Assembly (NCBI RefSeq): GCF_011045025.1
Contig: NZ_JAAKZX010000020.1
Location: forward strand, 17,267 to 81,266
Source: Streptomyces ureilyticus
Lineage (GTDB): Bacteria; Actinomycetota; Actinomycetes; Streptomycetales; Streptomycetaceae
DNA length: 64,000 nucleotides
Direction: 5' to 3'
Made by a program: the position numbers and the translations under genes. Below are positions 18,060 to 26,235 of the stretch, piece after piece; position 1 is the stretch's first letter, and every line of letters begins with the position of its first letter. The notes below the pieces were generated by a model. That model saw only the letters and a list, made by a program, of their open reading frames with translations, was not told the DNA's origin and did no database searches.

Positions 18060-19736
18060 TCAGTCGGTGAGGCCGTCGGCCACCCACCAGGCGGCAGTGC
18101 TGCCAGGGAGGGTGCCGGGCGGGCAGGGACCGCTCGCGAGCAGCGGTGTGCCGTGGACCGGGGCGGGACAGGGGACGTCGCCGAAGTTGACGGCGCACAC
18201 CAGCCCGTCACCGCGGACGAAGGCCAGGACCTGCGGCGGGGAATCCAGCCAGCGCAGCGTCCCGTTGCCGAGCGACGGCAGGCTCTGGCGCAACCGCAGC
18301 GCGTCGCGATACAGATGCCAGAAGGAATCGGGATCGGCCATGCCCCGCTCGGTGGTGTGCTCCGCGAACCACTCGGGCTGGGGCAGCCAAGGCTTGGCGA
18401 CGCCTTCGCCCGAGGTGAAACCGAACGGCGACATGTGCCCCGACCACGGCAGCGGTACGCGGCAGCCGTCACGTATGCCCACGCGACTGCCGCTGCGATG
18501 GAAGATCGGGTCGGTGAGCACCTCGTCCGGCAGGTCGACGACCTCCGGCAGGCCCAACTCCTCGCCCTGGTAGATGTAGGCGGCGCCGGGCAGGGAGAGC
18601 ATCAGCAGCGCCGCGGCGCGAGCGCGCGCGGCGGCCGCGTACCGGGTGACGGTGCGGACCTGATCGTGATTGTTGAGCACCCAGGTGATGGTCGACCCGG
18701 TGTCGGCTATGTCCCGCAGCGCGTCCTGGATGACCCGGCGGAAGGTGGCGGCGTCCCAAGGGGCCGTCAGCATGTGGAAGAAGAACGCCTGGTGGAGCTC
18801 GTCCGGGCGGACATAGGCGGCCTGCTCGGCCGCGGTGCGCACGGACACCTCTCCGACGAGCAGCCGGTCGATGCCGTCCCGGGCGGTGTACTCCTCGCAG
18901 ATGGCGCGCCAGATGCGCCAGACACCGTGGGTCTCGGGCTGGTTCCACGCCAGGGGGTTGACCGTGTCCCGGGCGCGCGCGTCGGCTGCCGGGTCCGGGG
19001 AGTCCGGCAGTGCGGGATGCTTGAAGAGGCCGGTGGCCACGTCGATGCGGAACCCGTCGACGCCACGGTCCAGCCAGAACCGCAGTACTTGCTCGAAGTA
19101 GCCACCGACCTCGGGGTTACGCCAGTTCAAGTCCGGCTGCTCCGGCCCGAACAGGTGCAGGTACCACTGGCCCGGCGTGCCGTCCGGCTCGGTCACCCGG
19201 GTCCAGGCGGGTCCGCCGAACATGGAGTGCCAGTTGTTGGGCGGCAGTTCGCCGCCCGCACCACGACCCTCGGCGAAGTGGAAGCGGGATCTGCCCGGAC
19301 CGCCGTCCGGGCCTTCGGCCAGGGCCTGCAGGAACCACGGGTGGCGGCTGGAGCAGTGATTGGGGACGATGTCGATGAGCACCTTGAACCCGAGTCGGTG
19401 CGCGTCGTCCACCAGGCCGCCGAACTCGTCCAGGTCTCCGTAGACCGGATCCACGTCGCAGTAGTCGGCGACGTCGTAGCCGTGGTCGTACTGCGGCGAG
19501 GGGTAGAACGGGTTGAGCCATATGCCGTCGACACCGAGTCGCTTGAGGTACGGCAGGCCCGCGCGGACACCGGCGAGGTCGCCGATGCCGTCCCCGGTGC
19601 TGTCGAGGAAGCTGCGGACGTACACCTCGTAGATGACGGCGGTGCGCCACCACTGCTGTCGTGCGGTGTGCTCTGGCCGCTCGGAGGGGCGCGGTTCGTT
19701 CTGTACCGAGCCGTCGTCGACGAACGCGTCGATCAT
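18060..19736 (-). CDS. GH13 alpha-glucosidase (oligo-1,6-glucosidase type)
   Basis: The 558-aa cytoplasmic enzyme shows the GH13 conserved regions in order: DIVPNH, GFRIDVA (nucleophile Asp), LLVGEVSV (acid/base Glu) and NNHDQ (stabilising Asp). The N-terminal WWRTAVIYEVYVRSFLDSTGDGIGDLAG is the hallmark of oligo-1,6-/alpha-glucosidases. AGGAGGG precedes ATG 19736. It is the first gene of the operon with the importer, so imported alpha-glucosides would be split to glucose inside the cell. Confidence 0.95.
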   Translation of the reverse strand: MIDAFVDDGSVQNEPRPSERPEHTARQQWWRTAVIYEVYVRSFLDSTGDGIGDLAGVRAGLPYLKRLGVDGIWLNPFYPSPQYDHGYDVADYCDVDPVYGDLDEFGGLVDDAHRLGFKVLIDIVPNHCSSRHPWFLQALAEGPDGGPGRSRFHFAEGRGAGGELPPNNWHSMFGGPAWTRVTEPDGTPGQWYLHLFGPEQPDLNWRNPEVGGYFEQVLRFWLDRGVDGFRIDVATGLFKHPALPDSPDPAADARARDTVNPLAWNQPETHGVWRIWRAICEEYTARDGIDRLLVGEVSVRTAAEQAAYVRPDELHQAFFFHMLTAPWDAATFRRVIQDALRDIADTGSTITWVLNNHDQVRTVTRYAAAARARAAALLMLSLPGAAYIYQGEELGLPEVVDLPDEVLTDPIFHRSGSRVGIRDGCRVPLPWSGHMSPFGFTSGEGVAKPWLPQPEWFAEHTTERGMADPDSFWHLYRDALRLRQSLPSLGNGTLRWLDSPPQVLAFVRGDGLVCAVNFGDVPCPAPVHGTPLLASGPCPPGTLPGSTAAWWVADGLTD

Positions 19737-20086
19737 CGGGAAACCCTCCTGGGCTGGGCGGGATGGAGACCGGCCGCCGAGCGGGGAGGGCGACGGCCGG
19801 CCGACTGGGCGCCGGATCCCGCGCTACGGAAGGCGCGTTGGGAGGAGATGGGATGCAGATGAGATGCGGATGGGGAGGCCGGTCGGCAGGTGGGGCTGAC
19901 GGCTGACGGCTGACGGCTGACGGCTGACGGGCAAGGATCGTTCGGATTCGTTCGCCGGGCCAAGCAGGGTCTCCGGGTGTGAGGCCGCCGGTGAGGACGG
20001 AAGCCCATTCGCCGGCGCGACACCCGCCGATGCGGAGGAGGGCCGGTCCGCCGATCGCGCCGCTCGCCGACGGGTGCTGGGGACCG
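19737..20086. other. 350-bp intergenic region with a 7-bp x5 tandem repeat
   Basis: Between the ROK gene stop and the alpha-glucosidase start, both on the minus strand. It holds the promoter of the glucosidase operon. Five perfect tandem copies of GCTGACG lie at 19895-19929, next to a GATG-rich stretch (19850-19875). Open frames here are compositional and not supported as genes. Confidence 0.6.
19895..19929. repeat. 7-bp tandem repeat, five copies
   Basis: GCTGACG is repeated five times without mismatch. The unit is not a multiple of three and lies between genes. It may be a length-variable microsatellite upstream of the glucosidase operon. Confidence 0.9.
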
Positions 20087-21058
20087 TCAGATGACGGATA
20101 ACCGAGGCAGTGCCGAAGCGACGGCGCGGGGCTGCGCCGTGGCGTTCAGCGCCGCCCCCATCGCGCCGGCGTACGGGCCGAGTGCGGCGGCCAGGAACGT
20201 CACCGGTCCGATCAGTCGCCGACGGTCGCGCAGTGCCAGTTCGACGGCCGGTCGCATCACGCCGAAGGCCGGCGCCACGCCGCCGCCGACGACGACCGTC
20301 GAGAGACCGAGCTGGGTCAGCACGCTGCCCAGGACCGTACCTACTGCCGTGGCGGCCGTATCGAGGATCTCTCGGGCCGTGGTGTCGCCCGACTGGGCGG
20401 CCCGGACCAGGTCTTCGGGTGTCGCGGTCCGGTCCTGGTCCGCGGTCCCGCGCGAGGCGAGCACGCGGGACCAGGCGACTGCCAGCGCCCGGCCGCCCGA
20501 CACCGTCTCCAGGCAGCCGCGGGCTCCGCACGCACAGCGGCTTCCGCCGGGCGCGGCGGTCATGTGCCCGATTTCGCCGATCCTGTCGCCGGGGCCGCGC
20601 AGGACGCTGCCGCCCAGGGCGATCGCACCGCCTATCCCGGTGCCCATGGTCATGAACACCACGTCGGTGTGACCGCGCGCGGAGCCCAGAGCGAGTTCCG
20701 CCGAGGCGAACGCGCGTGCGTCGTTCATCAGCAGGACGGGCTTCGCGGTCGCGCGTTCGAGCGTGTCCGCAAGCGGGTAACCCTGCCACTCGCCGTCGAT
20801 GTTCGGAATGGTGGTGGTGGAGCGCAGGTCCGGGCTCAGATGGCCGGGCAGCGCCACGCCGATGGCCTCGGCGGTGCGCGCGCCCACGAGTTCGGCGATG
20901 GTGGCGGCGACCTGCGCGGGACCGGCGGCCGGCGTGGGCAGCGTGCCCCGCGCGACGACGACCGCGCCGGCACGGTGCACCCATTTGATGTTCGTGCCCC
21001 CGATGTCCACCCCAAGGGCGGATCCTTCGGGGCGAGGACCGCCCATGGTCGCGACCAT
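20087..21058 (-). CDS. ROK-family sugar kinase (glucokinase-like)
   Basis: The 323-aa protein has no DNA-binding domain, so it is a ROK kinase rather than a repressor. It shows the phosphate motif DIGGTN (residues 19-24), catalytic Asp in MNDARAFA (D113), GTGIGGA, the sugar-binding EIGHMT (162-167) and the zinc site CACGARGCLE (C175, C177, C182). It should phosphorylate a hexose or amino sugar with ATP. CAGGAGATCGT precedes ATG 21058. A GntR-type operator lies 24 bp upstream. Confidence 0.92.
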   Translation of the reverse strand: MVATMGGPRPEGSALGVDIGGTNIKWVHRAGAVVVARGTLPTPAAGPAQVAATIAELVGARTAEAIGVALPGHLSPDLRSTTTIPNIDGEWQGYPLADTLERATAKPVLLMNDARAFASAELALGSARGHTDVVFMTMGTGIGGAIALGGSVLRGPGDRIGEIGHMTAAPGGSRCACGARGCLETVSGGRALAVAWSRVLASRGTADQDRTATPEDLVRAAQSGDTTAREILDTAATAVGTVLGSVLTQLGLSTVVVGGGVAPAFGVMRPAVELALRDRRRLIGPVTFLAAALGPYAGAMGAALNATAQPRAVASALPRLSVI

Positions 21059-21081
21059 ACGATCTCCTGATGGATCAGTAT

Positions 21082-21097
21082 TGCCTGTATAGACTTA
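21082..21097. promoter_or_regulatory. GntR/DasR-like operator upstream of the ROK kinase gene
   Basis: TGCCTGTATAGACTTA is nearly identical, on the same transcribed strand orientation, to the site before the SIS operon (TGCCTGTCTAGACTTA, complement of 24123-24138): 15 of 16 positions agree. The core GT[AC]TAGAC resembles HutC/DasR-type dre sites (GGTCTAGACC). It lies just upstream of the kinase start. Confidence 0.65.
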
Positions 21098-21243
21098 ACG
21101 GGAAGTTAAGGCGCGCAAATCGTCCAGTCAATCAGTTGAGTTGTAAAGAATCAGAAACTTTGACTGATTTGAGTCGTCACGATCAGCGCTTGAGTGGGTC
21201 AGCGGCGCACGCACAACCTGTCTAGCCTTTTACGCAGAGACGG

Positions 21244-22574
21244 TCAGTCGGGTCCGATCAGGGCGCCATCGGCTGCGAGTTGTTCACGTAGTTGGACGAT
21301 GTTCGCGTCGCGGGGCCGGCATCCGGCGGAGACCACCAGGGCCGCCGCGGTCCCGGCGGCCTGCCCCATCGCCATGCACTGTCCGATGGAGCGGACGGAG
21401 GCGTGGGCGTCGTGGGTGGCCGACAGGCACCGGCCCGCGACGAGCAGACCGTCAACGCCACGGGGAAGCAGGCATCGGTAGGGCACACCGTAAGTGCGGC
21501 CGGTGGGCCTCTGGTCACCGGAGCCGACGTACTGCCAGATCGTCCGCTGCCCGGCGGCGTGGTCCTCGATCGGAGCCCCACAGCGCGCGATGGAGTCCTC
21601 GAACTGACGCGCACTCAGGACGTCTTCCTTGCCCAGGACGTACTCGCCGATCAGACGGCGGCTCTCCCGCACGCCGATCCGCGGCGCGGACGCGATGAGG
21701 AAGGCCCGTTCGTACCCCGGCACCTGCTCGACGAGGAACCGGGTGTACTCGACGACTTGACGACGCCCCTCCTGTTCGGCTCCGGAGAGCTGCCACGGGT
21801 CGGTCGGGTCGACGCCGCTGACGCGGGTCACGTTGGTGTGGACGACCCCAGGTTCGGTGGTCCGGTGAACAGAACCTTCGCGCCGGGGCAGCTCGTACGC
21901 GGTCCCGAGTCAGCGTGCAGGGCCATCAGGCGGTGCAGCTCCGCCGTCCCGGTCGCCTCGGCGTCAACACCGGCGAGCCGGAAGGTCTGGGTGAGCGGTT
22001 GCACGACGCGGTCCTCGGCGGGTCGCTCCAGCGCAGCCCCCGCGCGCCAGGCGATGTCGGCATCACCGCTGGCGTCGACGACGGCCCCGGCCCGTACGTA
22101 TCCGGGGCCGGCGACCGTCTCGACGACCACCCCGAGAACGTCCTGACCCTCCATCACCACCCGTGACGCACGCGCGTGGAACAGGACCCGCACCCCGGCC
22201 CTGCCGGTGAGTTCGTCCCAGACCAGCTTGAGTGTCTCGGGGTCGTAGGTGATGCCGGTGCCCGCGCCGTAGGTGTTGGGGCGTTCGAAGGCCGCCTTGC
22301 GATCGGTGAGCTCCTGGCACACCTCCCAGCCCACGCCGCCGACGACGCGCTCCCCCGTACCGGGCGCGTAGAAGCCGTAGAAGGTGTCCAGGACACTCGC
22401 CCCGGTGCCGCCCAGGTGAGCGGCGCTTTCCACGAGCAGGGTGGAGGCGCCCCGTCGGGTGGCCGCGACGGCTGCCGCGGAGCCCGCCGAGCCTCCGCCG
22501 ACGACCACCACATCACCGTCCCACAGCAGCGGATGGCGCTCGGCCTCCGCCTGGTTGACGCGCGTGCCGTTCAC
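21244..22574 (-). pseudogene. FAD-dependent oxidoreductase (PF12831-like), interrupted by a one-base frameshift
   Basis: The N-terminal half carries DVVVVGGGSAGSAAAVAATRRGASTLLVE, an FAD Rossmann motif. The C-terminal half carries GVDGLLVAGRCLSATHDAHASVRSIGQCMAMGQAAGTAAAL, the FAD-dependent oxidoreductase C-terminal signature. The two halves are in different frames, joining near 21846-21851, where NLG would continue as VVHTNVTRVSG if a run of four G (minus strand) had five. With one base restored the product is 443 aa, normal for the family. The start is GTG 22574, overlapping the SDR stop (GTGA). It may be a real mutation or an assembly error in a homopolymer. The substrate is unknown. Confidence 0.8.
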
Positions 22575-23263
22575 CTCAGGTGCCACCCTCCGTCTACGGG
22601 GACGACCGCGCCGGTCGTGCGGCAGGAAGAGTCCGACAGCAGCCACATGACGGTGTCGGCGATCTCTCCGGGGCTGCAGGCCCGCGCCCCGAGCGGCATC
22701 AGCCGCGGCAATCGGTCCTGGATCGCGGGATCTGTCATGGCACGCGCGGCCATCGGGGTGTCCACCAGGCCAGCCGCGACGATGTTGACGCGCACCCCCT
22801 TGGGGGCGCCGGTGAACGCGGCCGAGCGCACCAGGGGAACCAGGGCGCCCTTCGCGCTGGCGTAGGCCGCGGTGAGGAAGTCCTCATCGAGCGTGCTCGC
22901 CAGGGCGGAGCCGATCACGACGATCGACCCGCCCGAGCCGGACAGCCGCCGTATGCCGGCACGCAGCAGGTAGAACACCGAGTCGAGATCGACCCGGTGC
23001 ACTTCACGCCATGCCTCGTCGCCGCACTCGTCGACCGGCCCGTCGCCGAGACGCCGGCCGGACATGCCCACCGCGTGCACGATGCCGTCCAGACCGTCCA
23101 GGGCCTCGGCTGCTCGCGCCACGGCCGCGTCGGCACCCGCGGATACGGTGATGTCGTACGAGTCGCGGTCGGCCTCGAAGACTTCGGCACCGGCTGCCCG
23201 CGCCGCGTTGACGCACGCGGCGCCGATCCCGCCCTGAGCGCCGGCCACCAGCAGCCGCTTCAC
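22571..23263 (-). CDS. Short-chain dehydrogenase/reductase
   Basis: The 230-aa SDR has the cofactor motif GAQGGIG near the N-terminus (consensus TGxxxGIG with a variant first residue), catalytic Ser in VIGSALAS, the YASAK catalytic Tyr/Lys pair and the C-terminal GAVVPVDGGWHL. The GTG start at 23263 overlaps the SIS gene stop (GTGA). It should use NAD(P) to oxidise or reduce a sugar-like alcohol in this pathway. Confidence 0.9.
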   Translation of the reverse strand: MKRLLVAGAQGGIGAACVNAARAAGAEVFEADRDSYDITVSAGADAAVARAAEALDGLDGIVHAVGMSGRRLGDGPVDECGDEAWREVHRVDLDSVFYLLRAGIRRLSGSGGSIVVIGSALASTLDEDFLTAAYASAKGALVPLVRSAAFTGAPKGVRVNIVAAGLVDTPMAARAMTDPAIQDRLPRLMPLGARACSPGEIADTVMWLLSDSSCRTTGAVVPVDGGWHLR

Positions 23264-24039
23264 GGCGCACCGTCCGCGGTGCGCAGAGCGGCGGCGGAGC
23301 GGCGGGCGAATTCGAGATAGGCGCCCTCGAACAGCTCGTTGCTGCGGTCCGCACCGACCAGGCGGGAACTGGTGATGACCGGCGGCATGGCGCCCCGCTC
23401 GGCGAGCAGTTCGGCGACCCGGACCTTGATCTCGTTGACCACGGCGATCGCGGTGAAGGTACTCACCGGGCCGACGGGAACGTCCAGGCCGTCGACGTGG
23501 CAGATGGCGTCGCCGACCGGCGATCCCAGGTCGATCACCACATCGGCGTGGTCGGCGAGCCGGGAGCCGCTCGGATGCCGCGGTTCGGCGGCGTTCGTCT
23601 CCTGCAGCGACGTGGCCGCGATGACCGGCAGCCCTGCCTTCTTCGCGCCCATCGCCATCTCGATGGGAACGGCGTTGAGCCCGCTGACACTGAAGATGAA
23701 CATGCTGTCCGAAGGGCGCAGCCGGAAGTTGGCCAGGATCTGGTCGGCCAGTCCCTCGACGCGCTCGATGAACATCGCCTGCCGCTGTCCGTTGGCCCCC
23801 ACCACCTGGGTGTGGAACGTCATCGACAGCTCCACCAGCGGCTGGAAGCCGGGATAGGAGCCGTAGCGGGGAAATATCTCCTCCACCGGCATGCGCGAAT
23901 GACCGGTGCCGAAGGTGTAGACGACCCCGTCGGCGGCGATCGACCCGGCGGCGATCTGAGCCGCGGCCTCGACGGCGCCGGCCTGGGACTCGGCAATCTG
24001 CTCGACGATCCCGACTGCGGTACGGATCCACGATGACAC
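23260..24039 (-). CDS. SIS-domain sugar-phosphate binding protein (UPF0309-like)
   Basis: The 259-aa protein has a SIS fold: VYTFGTGHSRMPVEEIFPRYG for phosphosugar binding, MFIFSVSGLNAVPIEMAMGAKKAGLPVIAATS and ADVVIDLGSPVGDAICHV. It resembles the UPF0309 SIS family, of unknown substrate, and probably isomerises or binds a sugar phosphate. GTG 24039 was chosen because GAGAGG lies 9 nt upstream and because a longer frame would cover the operator at 24123. It is the first gene of the SIS-SDR-FAD operon. Confidence 0.85.
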   Translation of the reverse strand: MSSWIRTAVGIVEQIAESQAGAVEAAAQIAAGSIAADGVVYTFGTGHSRMPVEEIFPRYGSYPGFQPLVELSMTFHTQVVGANGQRQAMFIERVEGLADQILANFRLRPSDSMFIFSVSGLNAVPIEMAMGAKKAGLPVIAATSLQETNAAEPRHPSGSRLADHADVVIDLGSPVGDAICHVDGLDVPVGPVSTFTAIAVVNEIKVRVAELLAERGAMPPVITSSRLVGADRSNELFEGAYLEFARRSAAALRTADGAP

Positions 24040-24122
24040 GTGCAGATACCTCTCGGTACGAGGGCGGAGACAGACGGAGACAGGGCGCTCCTGTGGAACG
24101 GCCTCCGGCAAACTCGAAAGGA

Positions 24123-24138
24123 TAAGTCTAGACAGGCA
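24123..24138. promoter_or_regulatory. GntR/DasR-like operator upstream of the SIS operon
   Basis: TAAGTCTAGACAGGCA has the palindromic core GTCTAGAC and is the complement of the site before the ROK gene with a single mismatch. It lies 84 bp before the SIS start, in the divergent promoter region shared with gntR. Confidence 0.65.
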
Positions 24139-24266
24139 GTACGCCCTGGACGCTAGAGCGGTAACCAGTGGAACGTCAAGCATCTGCACCGGTTGATCAC
24201 TGGCTACAGCCGGGCAGCACTGGTGTGGACGCGCGCTAAGGTGACGGCCTATGCTGCGGGGGCATA

Positions 24267-24322
24267 CCGGTATAGACAGCAGGCCCTATCGCTATGGACA
24301 GAGGGACCTACCGGTACAGACA
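24267..24322. promoter_or_regulatory. Three GntR operator copies at exact 22-bp spacing before gntR
   Basis: CCGGTATAGACA (24267-24278), TCGCTATGGACA (24289-24300) and CCGGTACAGACA (24311-24322) start exactly 22 bp apart, about two helical turns, so bound dimers would lie on one face of the DNA. The last copy ends 14 bp before the GTG of the regulator and adjoins its AGGAGG site. This fits strong autoregulation. Confidence 0.65.
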
Positions 24323-24336
24323 AAAGGAGGAAAGCC

Positions 24337-25041
24337 GTGGCTCGGCGGCCCATGCCGCGACATGAAGCAGTCGAACGGCACATCCGCGGCCGGATCGCGG
24401 GGCTGAAGCCCGGGGATCAGATCGAGTCCGACGCGGAACTGTGCGACTTGTTCCAAGTCAGCCGGATGACCGTCCGGCAGGCGACCCAGCGTCTGGTCGC
24501 CGAGGGTGCGATCTACCGGATCTCCGGAGTCGGCACCTTCGTGGGGGAACCGCAGGTCCACCGCCAGATGGGCAAACTCCGCTCCTTCACCGAGGAGATG
24601 GCCCTGCGCGGCATGCCCGTGTCATCGACCGTCCTGGCGAGTGAACTGCGCGTGGGCAGCCAGGAGGAGACCACCGCGCTCAGACTCGCTCCTCAGTCCA
24701 ACGTCGTTCACGTACGGCGGCTGCGGCTGGCCGACGAGCAGCCGATGGCGATCGAGAACGTCGTGCTGCCACCGTCCTGTGCCTGGCTGTTGCGCGAGGA
24801 CCTGGCCCATGGCTCGCTGCACCAGGCCCTCACCGAGCAGGGTTTCGCCCCCTCCCGGGCAACCGGAACGCAGATAGCGGCCATCGCCACCGAGGACGAC
24901 GCCGCCCTTCTGGAACTGCCCGTCGGGGCGGCCATCTTCGTCGAGCGCCGACTGATCACGACCGGCGACGGCACACCCGTCGAACTCACCGAATCCCGCT
25001 ATGCGGGTTCCCGTTTCGTGTTCCACATCGAACTGGCCTAG
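24337..25041 (+). CDS. GntR-family (HutC/DasR subfamily) transcriptional regulator
   Basis: The 234-aa protein has an N-terminal GntR winged helix (ESDAELCDLFQVSRMTVRQATQRLVAEGAIYRISGVGTFV, about residues 30-70) and a UTRA effector domain (about 90-230) with the typical ending LTESRYAGSRFVFHIEL. UTRA domains often bind phosphosugars, as in DasR and NagR. AAAAGGAGGAAAGCC precedes GTG 24337. It lies divergent to the SIS operon and codirectional with the phosphotriesterase-like gene; matching operators precede it, the SIS operon and the ROK gene. Confidence 0.94.
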   Translation: MARRPMPRHEAVERHIRGRIAGLKPGDQIESDAELCDLFQVSRMTVRQATQRLVAEGAIYRISGVGTFVGEPQVHRQMGKLRSFTEEMALRGMPVSSTVLASELRVGSQEETTALRLAPQSNVVHVRRLRLADEQPMAIENVVLPPSCAWLLREDLAHGSLHQALTEQGFAPSRATGTQIAAIATEDDAALLELPVGAAIFVERRLITTGDGTPVELTESRYAGSRFVFHIELA

Positions 25042-25205
25042 GGACTTCCGAACCGGCCTGGCCGGTCGGTCCCGGCCACCGGTCATGACCGCCGGTACCA
25101 GTACCACGGCTGCAACTGTCGGTCGTGGCGCCCGGCTCCCCCTGCCCGAGCCGGGGTGGGCTCCCCGACACCGGTCGGAGGGTCGGCATCGTGAAGGAGA
25201 ACAGC

Positions 25206-26156
25206 ATGCCTGTCGTCGAGACAGTCCTGGGCCCTGTCGCCGCTGACGAACTCGGCGCGGTGGATGCCCACGAGCACGTCTTCCTGCGTACCCCGGTCAA
25301 TCCGGGTGACGAGTTCCTCGACACCGGCAAGGCGGCGGCCGAGCTCCTGCGGGTGGCGGCGAGCGGCATCCGTACCGTCGTCGACCTGACCCCGGTCGGC
25401 CTCGGACGCCGCCCCGTCCAGCTCGCCGAGGTCTCCCGCACAAGCGCCGTCCATGTCGTGGCCGCGACCGGCTTCCACCGCAGCGCGCACTACCCGGCCG
25501 CTCACTGGGCCCGCCACGCCGACGACGCCACGCTTCTCGACGTGCTCCTGGACGACCTCCGGACCGGCATGGACAGCCACGACTGGGACTTTCCGCGCCC
25601 CGTCCCCAGCCCTCACAAGGCGGGTGTCATCAAACTCGGGGCTTCGTACCACCGTATCGACCGCCACGAGGAACGCTGGTTCGCCGCGGGAGCGACGGCG
25701 GCCCGGCAGACAGGCGTGGCCGTGGCGGTCCACACCGAGGTCGGGACCGCCGCACACGCTGCCCTGGACCTCCTGGACAAGCACGGCCTGCCGGCCGGGC
25801 GGGTCCTGCTCGCCCACACCGACCGCAACCCCGATCCGGAACTGCACCTCGACCTGATCGCCCGCGGCGCCCACCTCGTCTACGACACGATCGGGCGGAT
25901 CAAGTACCGGCCGGACTCCGTCGTCCTCGACCTGATCGAGCGCATGGCCGAGGCCGGCAAGCTGGGTCACGTCTGCCTGGGGACCGACGTCGGACGCAAG
26001 TCCTCGCTCACCGCGTACGGAGGCGGGCCGGGAATGGACGTACTCGGCCGGGAGTTCGTCCCGCGGCTGCGCCGGCGCCTGGGCGACGAGGCGGTCAAGA
26101 CCGTTTTGCGGTACGCCCCTCAGGCACTCCTGGGCAAAGAGACCCCCGCCGTGTGA
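25206..26156 (+). CDS. Phosphotriesterase-family metal hydrolase (probable lactonase)
   Basis: The 316-aa amidohydrolase-fold protein has the full binuclear metal site of the PTE family: HEH (H22, H24), bridging lysine in IKLGAS (K143), HTEVG (H176), AHTDRN (H204) and GTDVG (D261). Relatives hydrolyse lactones or phosphoesters. It lies 164 bp after gntR. In a pathway with two dehydrogenases it could open a sugar lactone, which is an inference. GAAGGAG precedes ATG 25206. Confidence 0.92.
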   Translation: MPVVETVLGPVAADELGAVDAHEHVFLRTPVNPGDEFLDTGKAAAELLRVAASGIRTVVDLTPVGLGRRPVQLAEVSRTSAVHVVAATGFHRSAHYPAAHWARHADDATLLDVLLDDLRTGMDSHDWDFPRPVPSPHKAGVIKLGASYHRIDRHEERWFAAGATAARQTGVAVAVHTEVGTAAHAALDLLDKHGLPAGRVLLAHTDRNPDPELHLDLIARGAHLVYDTIGRIKYRPDSVVLDLIERMAEAGKLGHVCLGTDVGRKSSLTAYGGGPGMDVLGREFVPRLRRRLGDEAVKTVLRYAPQALLGKETPAV

Positions 26157-26187
26157 GGGCAGCGCCGAGCCGCGGCCGAGCCGCCGG

Positions 26188-26209
26188 GCCCGCCCCAGGT
26201 GGGGCGGGC
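26188..26209. terminator. Bidirectional terminator between convergent genes
   Basis: A 9-bp perfect stem GCCCGCCCC/GGGGCGGGC with a 4-nt loop, followed by TTCTC, lies between the ends of the PTE-like and acyl-CoA dehydrogenase genes. Confidence 0.75.
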
Positions 26210-26235
26210 TTCTCACGGGTGTGAGCAGGTGTACG

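Noticed and set aside
19895..19929. CRISPR-like short repeat array
   Set aside because: 7-bp units without spacers are a microsatellite, and no cas genes are present.
21828..21860. Programmed frameshift in the FAD oxidoreductase
   Set aside because: There is no slippery heptamer, stimulatory hairpin or family precedent; a lost base is simpler.
24040..24189. Longer SIS protein starting at 24189
   Set aside because: It would place the operator and promoter region inside the gene; GTG 24039 has a ribosome site and a normal family N-terminus.
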